From Olsenella profusa DSM 13989 (GTDB lineage Bacteria > Actinomycetota > Coriobacteriia > Coriobacteriales > Atopobiaceae), in the NCBI RefSeq assembly GCF_030811115.1, contig NZ_JAUSQK010000001.1, forward strand, positions 620,001 to 684,000: a DNA stretch of 64,000 nt. The letters run 5' to 3'. Numbering within the stretch: position 1 is the first letter of the stretch; every line of letters begins with the position of its first letter. This document shows, piece after piece, positions 42,001-50,768 of this stretch. Made by a program: the position numbers and the translations under genes. The notes below the pieces were generated by a model. The model was not told where the DNA came from, did no database searches, and saw only the letters and a program-made list of their open reading frames with translations.

Positions 42001-42024
42001 GTCGGACCAGTTGATGCTGAGCAT
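39013..42024 (-). CDS. Membrane-anchored, domain-permuted glycoside hydrolase family 3 enzyme
   Basis: A 1003-residue protein. Two N-terminal membrane spans (about 18-37 and 55-73) are separated by a basic loop. Next comes the GH3 C-terminal-type sandwich ('GIVLLKNDGSTLPL', 'GGEGADLPND') and the FnIII-like domain ('YPFGYGLSYTTFSQEMG'). The GH3 TIM barrel comes last ('HRSPYAGRNFEYFSEDGYL', 'MKHFALNDQE', nucleophile Asp in 'GFRGFVETDYYSGYG'). A third span at about 950-971 precedes a basic cytoplasmic end. The positive-inside rule places the catalytic part outside the cell, tethered at both ends. Permuted GH3 enzymes are known; the double anchor is unusual. Confidence 0.9.
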   Translation of the reverse strand: MLSINWSDVMAVIQSIVPQLVVIGAFLVLALVLTIAVNKRTVKDGAVRKLVHSTGWIAACAALIISVGTMLYGPLNTLVAQVGGVRYQLSDETVSQTKQFAIDAEGEGIVLLKNDGSTLPLRSNKVNVFGWASSNPVYGGTGSGSMNAQYPTTSLIQGLNDAGIETNSELTDFYTQYCSTRPKVGMMGQDWTLPEPPASTYGDDLINDAKEYSDTAVIVIARSGGEGADLPNDMSTIIKHERDYAPDASSSRFGSTEVYYNENSDEYSDWTPGQGYLDATKSERDMIDLVCSNFDNVVLVYNGANALNLSFVEDYPQIKSVVWAPPAGQTGFDALGSILKGDVNPSGRATDTFLRDFSQAPWHNNIGSYQYTNMSDYHADQMFGSSDPTYVNYVEGIYVGYKYYETAAAEGVLDYDAAVQYPFGYGLSYTTFSQEMGPVTADGDSVSFDVTVTNIGDVAGKNVVEVYHNPPYTNGGIEKATANLVHIDKTKVLGPGESQVIKVTFDKEDMASYDSKGAQAYVLEQGDYAVSINSDSHTAIQSATVTIPSTITYSGDNKRSVDQTAATNEFQGEYGEGDGSITYLSRADHFANRDQALAAPGDTALNEQYKAGFVNASNYRQGMQDDPNATAITTGAHNGVQLYQLYGKDYDDPPWDQLLDELTLQDMGDLISFAGYNNAAVNAIGKPRQSDVDGPAALNNNFTGAGSIGFPASVAIANTFNPQIAYQYGEYIAQMAKELNVTGWYAPAMNIHRSPYAGRNFEYFSEDGYLSGIIAAQECKGASDNGVYPFMKHFALNDQETNRTNMLCTWASEQAIREVYLKPFQMSVTDGHATAVMSSFNYIGTQANCRNSHLLNDVLRGEWGFRGFVETDYYSGYGYQNANLAIRNGNDAMLATTQVQGDATNVITDTDNATTQQAMRTAAHNILYTAANSWLYANGTPQLATAPWEIAFRIVAIGGGVILALLLVLAIRRFLRRRAGPQGVRSGPGAPVTGAPAGGHPDE

Positions 42025-42153
42025 GCTGCCGCTCCCTCCCTGGGCGCTCTCAGGCGACCTCCTCCAAGGTCACCGACCCTGACGGGCGATGGGCCGGACG
42101 CCCCACACCGAGGCATGGCCCCGCCCTCACGCCTTTGCCCCCTCACTGTAGGA

Positions 42154-42179
42154 AGGCCCCCACGGGAACGAGGGGGCCT
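42154..42179 (-). terminator. Probable terminator after dedA
   Basis: On the minus strand AGGCCCCC-tcgttcccgt-GGGGGCCT is followed by TCCTAC. It sits 87 bp downstream of the dedA stop and upstream of the GH3 operon. The stem is strong but the U-tract is poor. Confidence 0.5.
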
Positions 42180-42265
42180 GACGGATTCGGTAGCGCAGAC
42201 GGCAGGTTTGGTGAGGCAGGTGCCGTTCGTCCACCGCGAACGGCAGGGAGGTGCCGACACCCGAC

Positions 42266-42913
42266 CTAGGTGCGACGGGGCCTGAGCCGTGCGCGCACGA
42301 GCCCCACAACCGTGGGCACGAGCGAGACGACAACGATGCCCACGATGAGCAGCTCGAAGTGCTCCTGGACCACGGGTATGCCGCCAAAGAAGAAGCCCAA
42401 CAAGGTGAACAGCGTGGACCACGTGATGCCGCCCAGCACGTTCCACACGACGAAGTTGCGCCAGTGCATGCCGCCCATGCCAGCGATGAAGGGCACGAAG
42501 GTGCGGATGAACGGGAAGAAGCGCCCGAGGAAGATGGCCAGGTGGCCCCACTTGTCCAGGAACGCCCGGCTCTTCTCGATGCGTTCGGGCGTCATGGCCT
42601 TGACCTTGCCCGATGCGATAATGCGACGCCCAAAGAAGTGGCCGATCATGAAGTTGCACTGGTCACCCAGGATGGCCGCCGACCACGCGACGGCAAGCAG
42701 CGCGATGATGTTGAACCCGCCACCCTGAGCGAAGAAGCCCGAGGCAAAGAGGAGGGAGTCCCCCGGCAGGAAGGGGAAGAACACCACGCCCGTCTCGATG
42801 AACACGATGACGAAGACCAGACCGTACGCCGCAAGGGGTCCCATGGCTATGGCACCGGCGATGGCACCGCGCGGATCCTTGAGAAGCTCGGCGATGAAGT
42901 TGAAGAATCCCAT
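42266..42913 (-). CDS. DedA/SNARE-associated family membrane protein
   Basis: A 215-residue polytopic protein of the DedA family, implicated in recycling of undecaprenyl phosphate and other lipids. The signature 'FIETGVVFFPFLPGDSLLF' and 'GHFFGRR', then 'FLGRFFPFIRTFVPFIAGMG' with its conserved Arg residues, are present. Start ATG 42913 has GGGGAG 9 nt upstream. The SRP RNA gene lies directly upstream on the same strand. Confidence 0.93.
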   Translation of the reverse strand: MGFFNFIAELLKDPRGAIAGAIAMGPLAAYGLVFVIVFIETGVVFFPFLPGDSLLFASGFFAQGGGFNIIALLAVAWSAAILGDQCNFMIGHFFGRRIIASGKVKAMTPERIEKSRAFLDKWGHLAIFLGRFFPFIRTFVPFIAGMGGMHWRNFVVWNVLGGITWSTLFTLLGFFFGGIPVVQEHFELLIVGIVVVSLVPTVVGLVRARLRPRRT

Positions 42914-42970
42914 GCGGCGCAGCTCCCCCTCGCTTGGCCCTCTTGGCAGGCAACGCGCGGCAATGCGCGC

Positions 42971-43081
42971 AAAAAAGTGCACTCGATGGGAACGGGCGCC
43001 CGCCAGAGGCCCCTTATGGCTGCTGCCTTCCGACCCTGACCAGGTTCGAGGTGTAGCGTCGCCCGCACCCATCGAGCGCAC
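42971..43081 (-). ncRNA. ffs: Signal recognition particle RNA (small 4.5S type)
   Basis: On the minus strand the conserved domain IV motif is present: 'CCTGGTCAGGGTCGGAAGGC' followed by AGCAGCC, matching the Ffh-binding GGTCAGG/CGGAAGGNAGCAGCC consensus. The ends GTGCGCTCGATGGG (5') and CCCATCGAGTGCAC (3') pair over 14 bp, and TTTTTT follows at 42971-42976 as terminator. This gives a hairpin RNA of about 105 nt (42977-43081), the short bacterial form without an Alu domain. Confidence 0.95.
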
Positions 43082-43234
43082 TCGCAGCTACACTTTACCA
43101 AAGCTCCGCCTCGTCTGCCAAAACTGCATGAATGGGCAGGCCACGCCTGGGCCACCATCCCCGAGCACAGGGGACGGGGATACCGCGCGCATGCGCTACC
43201 CTATCCATGGATGGCCACGTTGATGGGGGGATCC

Positions 43235-45046
43235 ATGATCAACAGCTACTGCAAGAAGCCGCTCTGGGAATGCAATGGGACGCTCGTGAGGGTGGCCCAG
43301 GGCCAACAGGCCGCCGACACCGTCATCAAGGACGTCCGCCTCGTGAGCGTGACCACCCATGAGGTGCTCGAGCGCACCGACATCGCTCTCTCCTGTGGAC
43401 GCGTGGCCTATCTGGGCATCGATGGTCACAGCGCCGACCACTGCATCGGAGCGGGCACCACGGTCGTCGACGCCCATGGGCTCTACGCCACGCCGGGCCT
43501 GCTCGACAGCCACATCCACATCGAGTCGTCCATGGTGGGACCCTCCGAGTATGCGCGCGCCGTGGTCCCCCATGGGACCACGGGCCTCTACGCCGATCCC
43601 CACGAGGTGGCCAACGTACGCGGCCTCGAGGGCGTCAGGGCCATGTGGGCAGACGCCGCCCGCACGCCCCTCAAGGCCATGCTCACCACGCCATCGTGCG
43701 TGCCCGCCGTCACGGGGGTGGAGGACACCGGTGCCGACATCGGAGCCGCCGATGTGGCCCAGACCATGGCCTGGAGCGAGACCTGCGCCTTGGGCGAGAT
43801 GATGAACTTCCCCGGGGTGCTCTCGTGCGAGGAGCGCCCCCTTGACGAGATTCGCGAGACCCTCAGGGCCGACCGCGTGGTGACGGGCCACTACGTGAGC
43901 GCAGACACCGATCGTGGGCTCAATGCCTACGTCGCCTCGGGCGTCTCGAGCTGCCACGAGTCCGGCAGCTTCGACGAGGTGCTGGCGAAGCTGCGCCTGG
44001 GGATGCATGCCCAGCTGCGCCAGGGCTCCGCCTGGCTCAACCTGCCCGGCTACCTCCCTCGACTCATCGAGAGCGGCGTGGACACGCGCCTCTGCATGCT
44101 CTGCACAGACGATTCCCATCCTCACACCATCGTGGGGGACGGCCACATGGACCGCGTGCTGCGCACGGCCGTCGGCCTGGGGCTCGATCCCGTGACCGCC
44201 GTGCAGATGGCGACCACCAACACCGCCACCTACTTTGGGGTGGGACGGGACATGGGTGCCGTCGTCCCCGGCGCGTGCGCCGACATCGTGCTGTGGGACG
44301 ACCTCAAGGACTTCCGTGCGCGGACGGTCTGGATCGATGGCGTGCTCGTGGCCCAGGATGGGCACGCCCTCTTCGAGGTGGAACCCTTTGCGTGGCCCAT
44401 GTTCATGACGAACACGATGGAGCTCGGTGACCTCCTGACGCCCGAGGCGTTCCAGTTTGCCTGCGATCGCCCAGACGGCCACTGCATGGTGCATGTCATC
44501 GAGGTCAACGCTGGCGACACCATCACCCGGGACGCCATCGTGGAGGTGCCCGTGCACGATGGCCTCCTGCAGGCCGACCCCGCCCATGACATTCTCAAGC
44601 TCTGCGTCTTCGACCGCCACCATGGCAGTGCGGGCACCTACTCCCATGGCTTCGCCACCGGCTTTGGCGTGCACGGCGCCCTCGCCCAGACGGTGAGCCA
44701 CGATGCCCACAACCTCCTGGTGATGGGCGACAACGACGCCGACATGCTGCTGGCGGCACGCACGCTCGAGGCGTGTGGCGGTGGTGAGGTGGCCGTGCAG
44801 GAGGGCAGGGTCTTGGCCCTGGTGGAGCTCCCCGTCTGCGGCCTCATGAGCGACAAGCCCGTCGAGGTGGTCTCCGACGAGGTGTCCCGCATCGAGGAGG
44901 CCTGGCGGCAGATGGGCTGCAGGCTGCCGTCACCGTTCATGACCATGGGCGTCATGTCGCTGGCCTGCGTGCCCGTGCTGCGCCAGACCAACCGCGGCTA
45001 CGTGAACTGCACGACCTTCGAGACGGAGCCCCTCATCGCGGACTAG
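43235..45046 (+). CDS. ade: Adenine deaminase
   Basis: A 603-residue amidohydrolase converting adenine to hypoxanthine for purine salvage. Metal ligands are seen in 'GLLDSHIHIESSM' and 'CTDDSHPHTIV', with 'GHYVSADTDRGLNAYVASG' between them. The C-terminal part has 'VFDRHHGSAGTYSHGFATGF' and 'SHDAHNLLVMGDND', as in bacterial Ade. Start ATG 43235 follows GGGGGG; an in-frame ATG at 43211 is an alternative. The hypoxanthine produced could be used by the phosphoribosyltransferase encoded at 63552. Confidence 0.94.
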   Translation: MINSYCKKPLWECNGTLVRVAQGQQAADTVIKDVRLVSVTTHEVLERTDIALSCGRVAYLGIDGHSADHCIGAGTTVVDAHGLYATPGLLDSHIHIESSMVGPSEYARAVVPHGTTGLYADPHEVANVRGLEGVRAMWADAARTPLKAMLTTPSCVPAVTGVEDTGADIGAADVAQTMAWSETCALGEMMNFPGVLSCEERPLDEIRETLRADRVVTGHYVSADTDRGLNAYVASGVSSCHESGSFDEVLAKLRLGMHAQLRQGSAWLNLPGYLPRLIESGVDTRLCMLCTDDSHPHTIVGDGHMDRVLRTAVGLGLDPVTAVQMATTNTATYFGVGRDMGAVVPGACADIVLWDDLKDFRARTVWIDGVLVAQDGHALFEVEPFAWPMFMTNTMELGDLLTPEAFQFACDRPDGHCMVHVIEVNAGDTITRDAIVEVPVHDGLLQADPAHDILKLCVFDRHHGSAGTYSHGFATGFGVHGALAQTVSHDAHNLLVMGDNDADMLLAARTLEACGGGEVAVQEGRVLALVELPVCGLMSDKPVEVVSDEVSRIEEAWRQMGCRLPSPFMTMGVMSLACVPVLRQTNRGYVNCTTFETEPLIAD

Positions 45047-45065
45047 CCGATGGTTTGGCCAGATC

Positions 45066-46217
45066 CTATGCGTTCCGCCTGCCCCGGTTGAGGTACTCGC
45101 CCAGCCACGGCACGGCATAGGCCACCTCACCCTTCCTGGTGGCGCGCACCACGTGCCCGTCGATGAGGCTCGACCGGTACTTGCTCCCCCAGCTGTGGCT
45201 CTTGCCGCAGCGTTCCGCGACCTCCGTCACCCTGCTGGATGCGGGGTAGTCTTGCGCCATGGCCTCCACGAACATCCGCTGCGCCCCGGTGAGCCCCCTC
45301 ACGAGCGGCGCGCACACGGCCTCCTGGAAGGCCAGGGAGGCATCCTCCCGCGCGTTGCACAGGTCAAGCTCCCCTATGATGCTCGCATGGCGGCGCTCGG
45401 CAGACTGCCACAGGTAGTAGCCCATCAGCTGGACCATGTAGGGATAGCCTCCCGAGGCCTCGGCGGCCTCAAGCGCGAGATCACCCGAGATGCGCTTGCC
45501 CGACGCGGCCATCGTCTGCAGGTAGGCCCGGCGCACGTCCGCAATGAGCACATCCCCCAGGCTGTAGTGCACGCAGCGGCGCAGGAAGGTAAGGACCTCG
45601 TCGTTGGTCAGGTCATCCACGAGCGCCGGAAGCCCCGCAAAGACGAAGGCGATGCCGTGCTTCTCCGTGTCGGGGACGTCGCGCATGTCCTCGTCGCGGA
45701 TGACATGCTGGACGGCCGTGGCGATCGCGATCAGCTCGTTACGGGATGCTGCCTGTGTCTCGTCGACGGTGAAGGCGATGCCCTTGCCCGCCGGCATGCC
45801 TGCCAGGCGCTGCTCGATCGCACGGCGGAGGGTCACCGGCGCCGCGGCGGCCGAGAGGCGCACGCTGCCCAGGCGTGCCGAGACCTGTCCCACCGTAAGC
45901 TCCGGCGCGAGATCGACCCCCGTGAGGCTCAGGCCATCGTCCGCGAGGGCGCTCACGATGCGCTCGGCCATGCCCTTCGACGCCGTCTCGGAGACGACCA
46001 GCCACCCGTTGGCCTGGGCGACGCGGCCGAGCTCCGTGAGCAGGACGGTCTTGCCATATCCCCGCTGCCCAGTGATGAGCATGAGACGCTCCGGTGCCCC
46101 GGCACCGTTGCGCAGACCGTCCTGGAAGTCCGCAATCACGTTGTCGCGGCCGATGAGGATGGGCGGCATCTTGCCTGCCGTGGGCTTGAAGGGGTTGACC
46201 TGCAGCGCTGCTGACAT
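45066..46217 (-). CDS. AAA+ family ATP-binding protein with C-terminal winged helix
   Basis: A 383-residue protein. 'PPILIGRDNVIADFQDGLRN' precedes a Walker A 'LITGQRGYGKTVLLTELGR' and Walker B/sensor 'IAFTVDETQAASRNELIAI'. 'EASGGYPYMVQLMGYYLWQ' is a lid-type element. The end ('RVTEVAERCGKSHSWGSKYR') is a helix-turn-helix. This layout is that of ORC/Cdc6-like or STAND-type 'ATP-binding proteins' common in Actinobacteria and archaea; the function is unknown. Start ATG 46217 has GGTGA about 6 nt upstream; a GTG at 46262 is possible. It is monocistronic and convergent with ade. Confidence 0.8.
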   Translation of the reverse strand: MSAALQVNPFKPTAGKMPPILIGRDNVIADFQDGLRNGAGAPERLMLITGQRGYGKTVLLTELGRVAQANGWLVVSETASKGMAERIVSALADDGLSLTGVDLAPELTVGQVSARLGSVRLSAAAAPVTLRRAIEQRLAGMPAGKGIAFTVDETQAASRNELIAIATAVQHVIRDEDMRDVPDTEKHGIAFVFAGLPALVDDLTNDEVLTFLRRCVHYSLGDVLIADVRRAYLQTMAASGKRISGDLALEAAEASGGYPYMVQLMGYYLWQSAERRHASIIGELDLCNAREDASLAFQEAVCAPLVRGLTGAQRMFVEAMAQDYPASSRVTEVAERCGKSHSWGSKYRSSLIDGHVVRATRKGEVAYAVPWLGEYLNRGRRNA

Positions 46218-46328
46218 ACGATTCACCGTTCTTACCTGTCCCGCATATAGATTCCACACCACCTTATACTATTACATACCGTTTTCTACTCTATGCCTCA
46301 GGGGATCACACGCGGCGGCCGGAGGCAA

Positions 46329-46364
46329 GGAGGCCCGACCACACCACCGTGTGGCCGGGCCTCC
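46329..46364 (-). terminator. Terminator after pgi
   Basis: GGAGGCCCGGCCACAC-ggtg-GTGTGGTCGGGCCTCC is a 16-bp stem with one non-Watson-Crick position, followed by TTGCCTCC, 35 bp past the pgi stop. The U-tract is weak. Confidence 0.6.
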
Positions 46365-46398
46365 CCATGCGACTGTCACATGGCCACGATATGGCCTT

Positions 46399-48090
46399 TC
46401 ACCTGCGCACCTTGCGGTAGAACGCGATGAGCGCCCTGGTGCTCTCGTCCTGGGCGGACAGCGCCTCGTCGTCGTGGAAGGCGGGCGTGATCTGCTTGGC
46501 CAACTGCTTGCCCAGCTCGACGCCCCACTGGTCAAAGGAGTCGATCCCCCACACCGTACCCTCCACGAACGTGATGTGCTCATAGAGCGCCACGAGCATG
46601 CCCAGCGCATGGGCGTTCAGCTCGTCGCCAAAGATGGAGGTCGTGGGCCTGTTGCCCTCGAACACGCGGGCGGGCACCATCCACTCGGCCGTGCCCTCGG
46701 CGCGCACCTCCTCGGCCGTCTTGCCAAACGCCAGCGCCTTGGTCTGCGCAAGGAAGTTGGCCAAGAGCAGCTCGTGGACGTCCTGCTCCCCATCCCTGTT
46801 GGGGTTGGCCGTGTTCGCAAAGGCGATGAAGTCGGCGGGGATCAGGTGCGTGCCCTGATGGATGAGCTGGTAGAACGAGTGCTGGCCATTGGTGCCCGCC
46901 TCGCCCCAGAAGATCTCGCCCGTCTTGGTGGTGACGGCCGTGCCGTCCCAGCGCGTGGACTTGCCGTTGGACTCCATCGTGAGCTGCTGCAGATAGGCGG
47001 GGAAGCGGTGCAGATACTGGTTGTACGGGAGCACGGCGTGGCTCTCGGCTCCCCAGAAGTTCGCATACCACACGTTCATGAGACCCATGAGCGCAACGAC
47101 GTTCTGCTCGAGCGGCGTCTCGCAGAAGTAGGTGTCCACCTCATGGAAGCCCGCCAGAAGCTCGTCGAACACCTCGGGGCCATAGGCCAGGATCACCGAG
47201 AGGCCCACCGCCGCGTCGACCGAGTAGCGGCCACCGACCCAGCTCCAGAAGCCGAAGGCGTTCTGGGGGTCGATGCCGAACTCCTCCACCAGCTTGAGAT
47301 TGGTGGACACGGCCACGAAGTGGCTCGCGATGGCCTTGGCCACAGACTCGTCCCCGCCGTCGATGGCGCCCTGTGACGTCAGGCCACCAAGCAGCCAGGT
47401 GCGCACCTCACGCGCGTTGGTCATGGTCTCGAGCGTGGTGAACGTCTTGGAGACGACCACCACGAGCGTGGTCTCGGGATCGAGCCCCTTGACCTTCTCG
47501 GACATGTCGTTGGGGTCGATGTTGGAGACGTAGTGCACCCTGACGGCGCGCGGCAGGGCCCCCAGGGCCTCGTACACCATGACGGGGCCAAGATCGGACC
47601 CGCCGATGCCGATCGACACGACGTCGGTGATGGCCCTGCCCGTGACGCCCTTCCATACCCCCGAGCGCACGTCGTTCGCAAACGCATACATGCGGTCGAG
47701 CACCTCATGGACGTCCGCCACGCAATCCTGGCCGTCCACGATGAGGGCGCCCGCGTCAGAGGCGGGACGCCGCAGCGCCGTGTGCAGCACGGCACGATCC
47801 TCGGTGGTGTTGATGTGCGCGCCGGAGAACATGGCATCGCGCCGCGGCTCGATGCCCACTGCCCTGCCCAGCGCGACGAGCAGCTTGACGGTCTCGTCCG
47901 TCACGAGGTTCTTGGACAGGTCGATGTGCAGCTCCCCCAGATCGAACGAGAGCTTCCTCACGCGCTGGGGATCAGTGGCAAAGCACTGCTTGAGAGAGAA
48001 TTCCCTCGTCTGCAGCCGTTCATGGTGATCCCTGAGCGCGGTCCACTCGCTGGTATGAGTGACATCGATGGGTGCTACAACCTCTGCCAT
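46399..48090 (-). CDS. pgi: Glucose-6-phosphate isomerase
   Basis: A 563-residue PGI interconverting glucose-6-phosphate and fructose-6-phosphate. '[21 protein letters not shown]' is the phosphate-binding loop, '[15 protein letters not shown]' and '[19 protein letters not shown]' are PGI signatures, and '[20 protein letters not shown]' holds catalytic Glu/His positions. '[17 protein letters not shown]' closes the active site. The start has AGAAGGAG 7 nt upstream. It stands alone and joins the glucose-6-phosphate from the deglycase and glycogen pathways to glycolysis. Confidence 0.97.
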   Translation of the reverse strand: MAEVVAPIDVTHTSEWTALRDHHERLQTREFSLKQCFATDPQRVRKLSFDLGELHIDLSKNLVTDETVKLLVALGRAVGIEPRRDAMFSGAHINTTEDRAVLHTALRRPASDAGALIVDGQDCVADVHEVLDRMYAFANDVRSGVWKGVTGRAITDVVSIGIGGSDLGPVMVYEALGALPRAVRVHYVSNIDPNDMSEKVKGLDPETTLVVVVSKTFTTLETMTNAREVRTWLLGGLTSQGAIDGGDESVAKAIASHFVAVSTNLKLVEEFGIDPQNAFGFWSWVGGRYSVDAAVGLSVILAYGPEVFDELLAGFHEVDTYFCETPLEQNVVALMGLMNVWYANFWGAESHAVLPYNQYLHRFPAYLQQLTMESNGKSTRWDGTAVTTKTGEIFWGEAGTNGQHSFYQLIHQGTHLIPADFIAFANTANPNRDGEQDVHELLLANFLAQTKALAFGKTAEEVRAEGTAEWMVPARVFEGNRPTTSIFGDELNAHALGMLVALYEHITFVEGTVWGIDSFDQWGVELGKQLAKQITPAFHDDEALSAQDESTRALIAFYRKVRR

Positions 48091-48417
48091 GGTGCTGCTC
48101 CTTCTCCCGCATCCGACCCCTGCGACACGGCTCCCCTAGGCATGAACCGCCCCGTTAGCCATATGCTCATCTTAGCGCACGGAACGTCCGGCGACCGACA
48201 AAACGGCCCGCGATCCCGGCGCCGGAGTCGTTCGCAGTCGCCAGCGGAGCCTCCTCGAGTCGTTCGCAAAACGCCGTAACCCGCTCATCGTAGACATGCA
48301 GGCACATGTGTTATTGATAAGGCTATAAGCAGAGAATGGGGGGTAAGGTTTGCATACGACCCAAGGCGACTGCACCGCACATTGCGTACGACTCCCACGG
48401 CGATGACGGGGGGGTGG

Positions 48418-48972
48418 CTAGTAGGGCTCGCCAAGAGGCGGCAGCTGCTTGAGGCGGGCCCACATCAGCTGCTTCTGTGCCTCCTCGCCCAGCGCCGCCG
48501 CAAATCCACCCAGGTTGAGCACGCGCATGCCCAGCACGTCGACAACCAGACCCGCCTCGAGCATGCTCTGGTGAATGTCTGGCAGCCCCACCAGTTCGTC
48601 CGCTAACGCCTCCCTCAGGGCGGCGGCAGCCGTCTCGTCGCACACGATGAGCGTGTCCGGATCGAGCGTCACCACTGCGAGGCGCAGCAGCTCCGCATCG
48701 AGTGCGCGTCCCCCCTCATCCACTGCGGCAAGGCCGCACCAGTCCTCCGGTGCATAGCCCAGCGCCGTCAGCGACGCCCGGAGCGCCGTGCCGTCCGGGC
48801 CGCCCAGCAGCGGGGCTCCCGTGCGCTCGGCGTCGGAGAGATCCCCCTTGACCAGGCAAACGCTCGAGAGGGCGTTGCCCACCATGCGCACGCCGCGCTC
48901 GACAAGCGCGACAATCTCCCTGCGCGTCTTGGCGAGATATGCTGCGCGGCGGTCTTCCTGCATCTGCGCCAC
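48418..48972 (-). CDS. Conserved protein of unknown function
   Basis: A 184-residue soluble, Leu/Ala-rich protein with no motif I can name. 'EIVALVERGVRMVGNALSSV' near the N-terminus, 'PDTLIVCDETAAAALREAL' in the middle, and a distinctive C-terminus 'GGFAAALGEEAQKQLMWARL' ending 'KQLPPLGEPY' look conserved rather than random. I believe similar proteins occur in other Coriobacteriia, but cannot verify it here. It is divergent from trxA with a 139-bp shared promoter region. Confidence 0.7.
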   Translation of the reverse strand: MAQMQEDRRAAYLAKTRREIVALVERGVRMVGNALSSVCLVKGDLSDAERTGAPLLGGPDGTALRASLTALGYAPEDWCGLAAVDEGGRALDAELLRLAVVTLDPDTLIVCDETAAAALREALADELVGLPDIHQSMLEAGLVVDVLGMRVLNLGGFAAALGEEAQKQLMWARLKQLPPLGEPY

Positions 48973-49111
48973 GACCCTTCCTCATCGGACCTGTATGCGC
49001 ACCGATTCTACAACTGAAGCCCATCTCTTCTGAATATCCCCGCGCGTCTGGGTATAAGGCAGGCAGTGCCAAACCGTGCGCTAGCCGCGCACGAACAAGA
49101 AGGAGAACCAT

Positions 49112-49429
49112 ATGGCTAACGCGCTTACCGCCGCAGAGTTCGACACCCTGGTCGCAAAGTCCGACAAGCCCGTCCTCGTGGACTTCTGGGCGTCCTGGTG
49201 CGGCCCCTGCCGCGCCCTTGGTCCCGTCATCGAACAGGTGGGCGACGAGATGGCAGACAGGCTCACCGTCCTCAAGTGCAACGTGGACGACGAGGGCGAG
49301 CTTGCCCAGCAGTTCCAGATCGTGTCCATCCCCACGCTCATCCTGTTCAAGGACGGCAAGCCCGCCCACACCATGGTGGGCAACATGCCCAAGGCCGATC
49401 TCGTCAAGGAGCTCGAGGCCAACCTGTAG
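49112..49429 (+). CDS. trxA: Thioredoxin
   Basis: A 105-residue thioredoxin. The active site 'DFWASWCGPCRALGPV' has the classical WCGPC. The cis-Pro is in 'VSIPTLILFKDG', and 'VGNMPKADL' ends the fold. AGAAGGAG lies before the ATG. It reduces cytoplasmic disulfides and supplies electrons to reductases. A hairpin terminator follows at 49488-49515. Confidence 0.97.
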   Translation: MANALTAAEFDTLVAKSDKPVLVDFWASWCGPCRALGPVIEQVGDEMADRLTVLKCNVDDEGELAQQFQIVSIPTLILFKDGKPAHTMVGNMPKADLVKELEANL

Positions 49430-49487
49430 GCTCCTCATGCAGTCCTTCGCTGATGGCGGCAGTGGTATATCCTAGTCGCCAACAGCC

Positions 49488-49515
49488 AGGGCGGATGCCA
49501 CACGGCATCCGCCCT
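49488..49515 (+). terminator. Terminator after trxA
   Basis: AGGGCGGATGCC-acac-GGCATCCGCCCT is a perfect 12-bp stem with a 4-nt loop, followed by CCTGCTTTCTG, 58 bp after the trxA stop. Confidence 0.75.
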
Positions 49516-49554
49516 CCTGCTTTCTGCAGGGCATGACGATGGGGGCGCTCTTCC

Positions 49555-50280
49555 ATGGATAGGGGCACAAGGGCACACATACGCGCAGTGCATCGCACGT
49601 TCAGGGGGCTCGTGCGGGATAACGTGCACACCATCGTGATGGTCATCGCAATCATCGTGTTCGTCTGGCTGCTCCAGGAGGTGCTCGAGGGCGAGGCCAT
49701 CAGGCTGGACACCCTGGCATATCAGGTCATTGTCCTGCACATGCGTCGACCCTGGCTCACCCCCATCATGCAATCCGTCTCGGAGCTGGCTCTGCCCGTG
49801 GTGTTGGTGGTGGTCATGCTCACCGTCGAGGCCTTTGCCCCCGGCAGGTGGCCGGGACTCTGTGCCGCGGTCAACCTCGTCTGCGTCGTCATCCTCAACA
49901 CGCTGCTCAAGGCCATCATCCACCGACCTCGCCCGGATGGCTTCCGCCTCATTGCCGAGACGGGCTACAGCTTCCCTTCGGGCCACTCCATGATTGCGAT
50001 GGCGTTCTATGGGCTGCTGGCATGGATGGTGTGGCACTATGAGCGCGACCGCCTTGTGAGGTACCTCTGCGTGATCGGCTTTGGCGTCGTGGTGGTAGCC
50101 GTGGGATTCAGCCGTATCTACCTGGGCGTCCACTACTTTACCGACGTGCTCGCCGGCTTCGCCGTCTCGCTGGCGTGGCTCTGCCTCTACGTGAGGCTCT
50201 TCGTGCCGCTCTTCATGCCATGCGAGTTGGCATGGCGCCGCCCGAGCAAACGCGCACGCGGCGAACCGCGGCAGGGCTAG
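49555..50280 (+). CDS. PAP2-family membrane phosphatase
   Basis: A 241-residue protein with about six membrane spans and all three PAP2 motifs: 'KAIIHRPRPDG', 'YSFPSGHSMIAMAF' and 'GFSRIYLGVHYFTDVLAGF'. The catalytic His residues are in motifs 2 and 3. It probably dephosphorylates undecaprenyl pyrophosphate or phosphatidylglycerophosphate at the outer membrane face. It ends in a basic tail. Its stop overlaps the stop of the phosphoesterase on the other strand within the palindrome CTAG. Confidence 0.92.
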   Translation: MDRGTRAHIRAVHRTFRGLVRDNVHTIVMVIAIIVFVWLLQEVLEGEAIRLDTLAYQVIVLHMRRPWLTPIMQSVSELALPVVLVVVMLTVEAFAPGRWPGLCAAVNLVCVVILNTLLKAIIHRPRPDGFRLIAETGYSFPSGHSMIAMAFYGLLAWMVWHYERDRLVRYLCVIGFGVVVVAVGFSRIYLGVHYFTDVLAGFAVSLAWLCLYVRLFVPLFMPCELAWRRPSKRARGEPRQG

Positions 50281-50759
50281 AACCAGGACCTGTTCTTGAG
50301 GCGCCCGTCATCGAGCTTGATGATCTCGGCCGAGATCACGCGCTCGTCGTCCACCATGATGCGACCGATGGTGGGGCCACCCGCGCGCGGCGAGGTGGGA
50401 CTGCCCGGATTCATCACCAGCGTACCGGTGCGCCGGTCACGCCCCACGAGGGGTCGATGCGTATGGCCGCAGATGGCGATGTCACAGGTCTGGAGGTCAA
50501 GTCGCTCGCGATAGTGGCAGATCTGCCACCGCAGCCCCTCCGAGAAGAAGTGAACGTCCCGGCGTACCAGCGGGCCATAGTCGTGGCCATGGTCGTTGTT
50601 GCCAAGACAGGCCTTGACCGTGGCAATCCGGCACAGACGCTCATAGTTCGAAATGGAGCAGATGTCCCCTGCGTGCACGATGAGGTCGGCGCCCTCGAGA
50701 GCATGCAGCAGCTGGTCGGTGAGGACGCCATGGGTGTCAGAGACGATGTCGTACCTCAT
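50277..50759 (-). CDS. YfcE/MJ0936-type metallophosphoesterase
   Basis: A 160-residue calcineurin-like phosphoesterase. The metal motifs are 'DIVSDTHG', 'HAGDICS', 'LGNNDHG' and 'CGHTHRPL', with 'NPGSPTSPR' near the end. Enzymes of this family hydrolyse phosphodiesters; the substrate is unknown. It lies 9 bp downstream of the LytR-type response regulator gene and is probably transcribed with it. Confidence 0.92.
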   Translation of the reverse strand: MRYDIVSDTHGVLTDQLLHALEGADLIVHAGDICSISNYERLCRIATVKACLGNNDHGHDYGPLVRRDVHFFSEGLRWQICHYRERLDLQTCDIAICGHTHRPLVGRDRRTGTLVMNPGSPTSPRAGGPTIGRIMVDDERVISAEIIKLDDGRLKNRSWF

Positions 50760-50768
50760 GCGGCCCCG

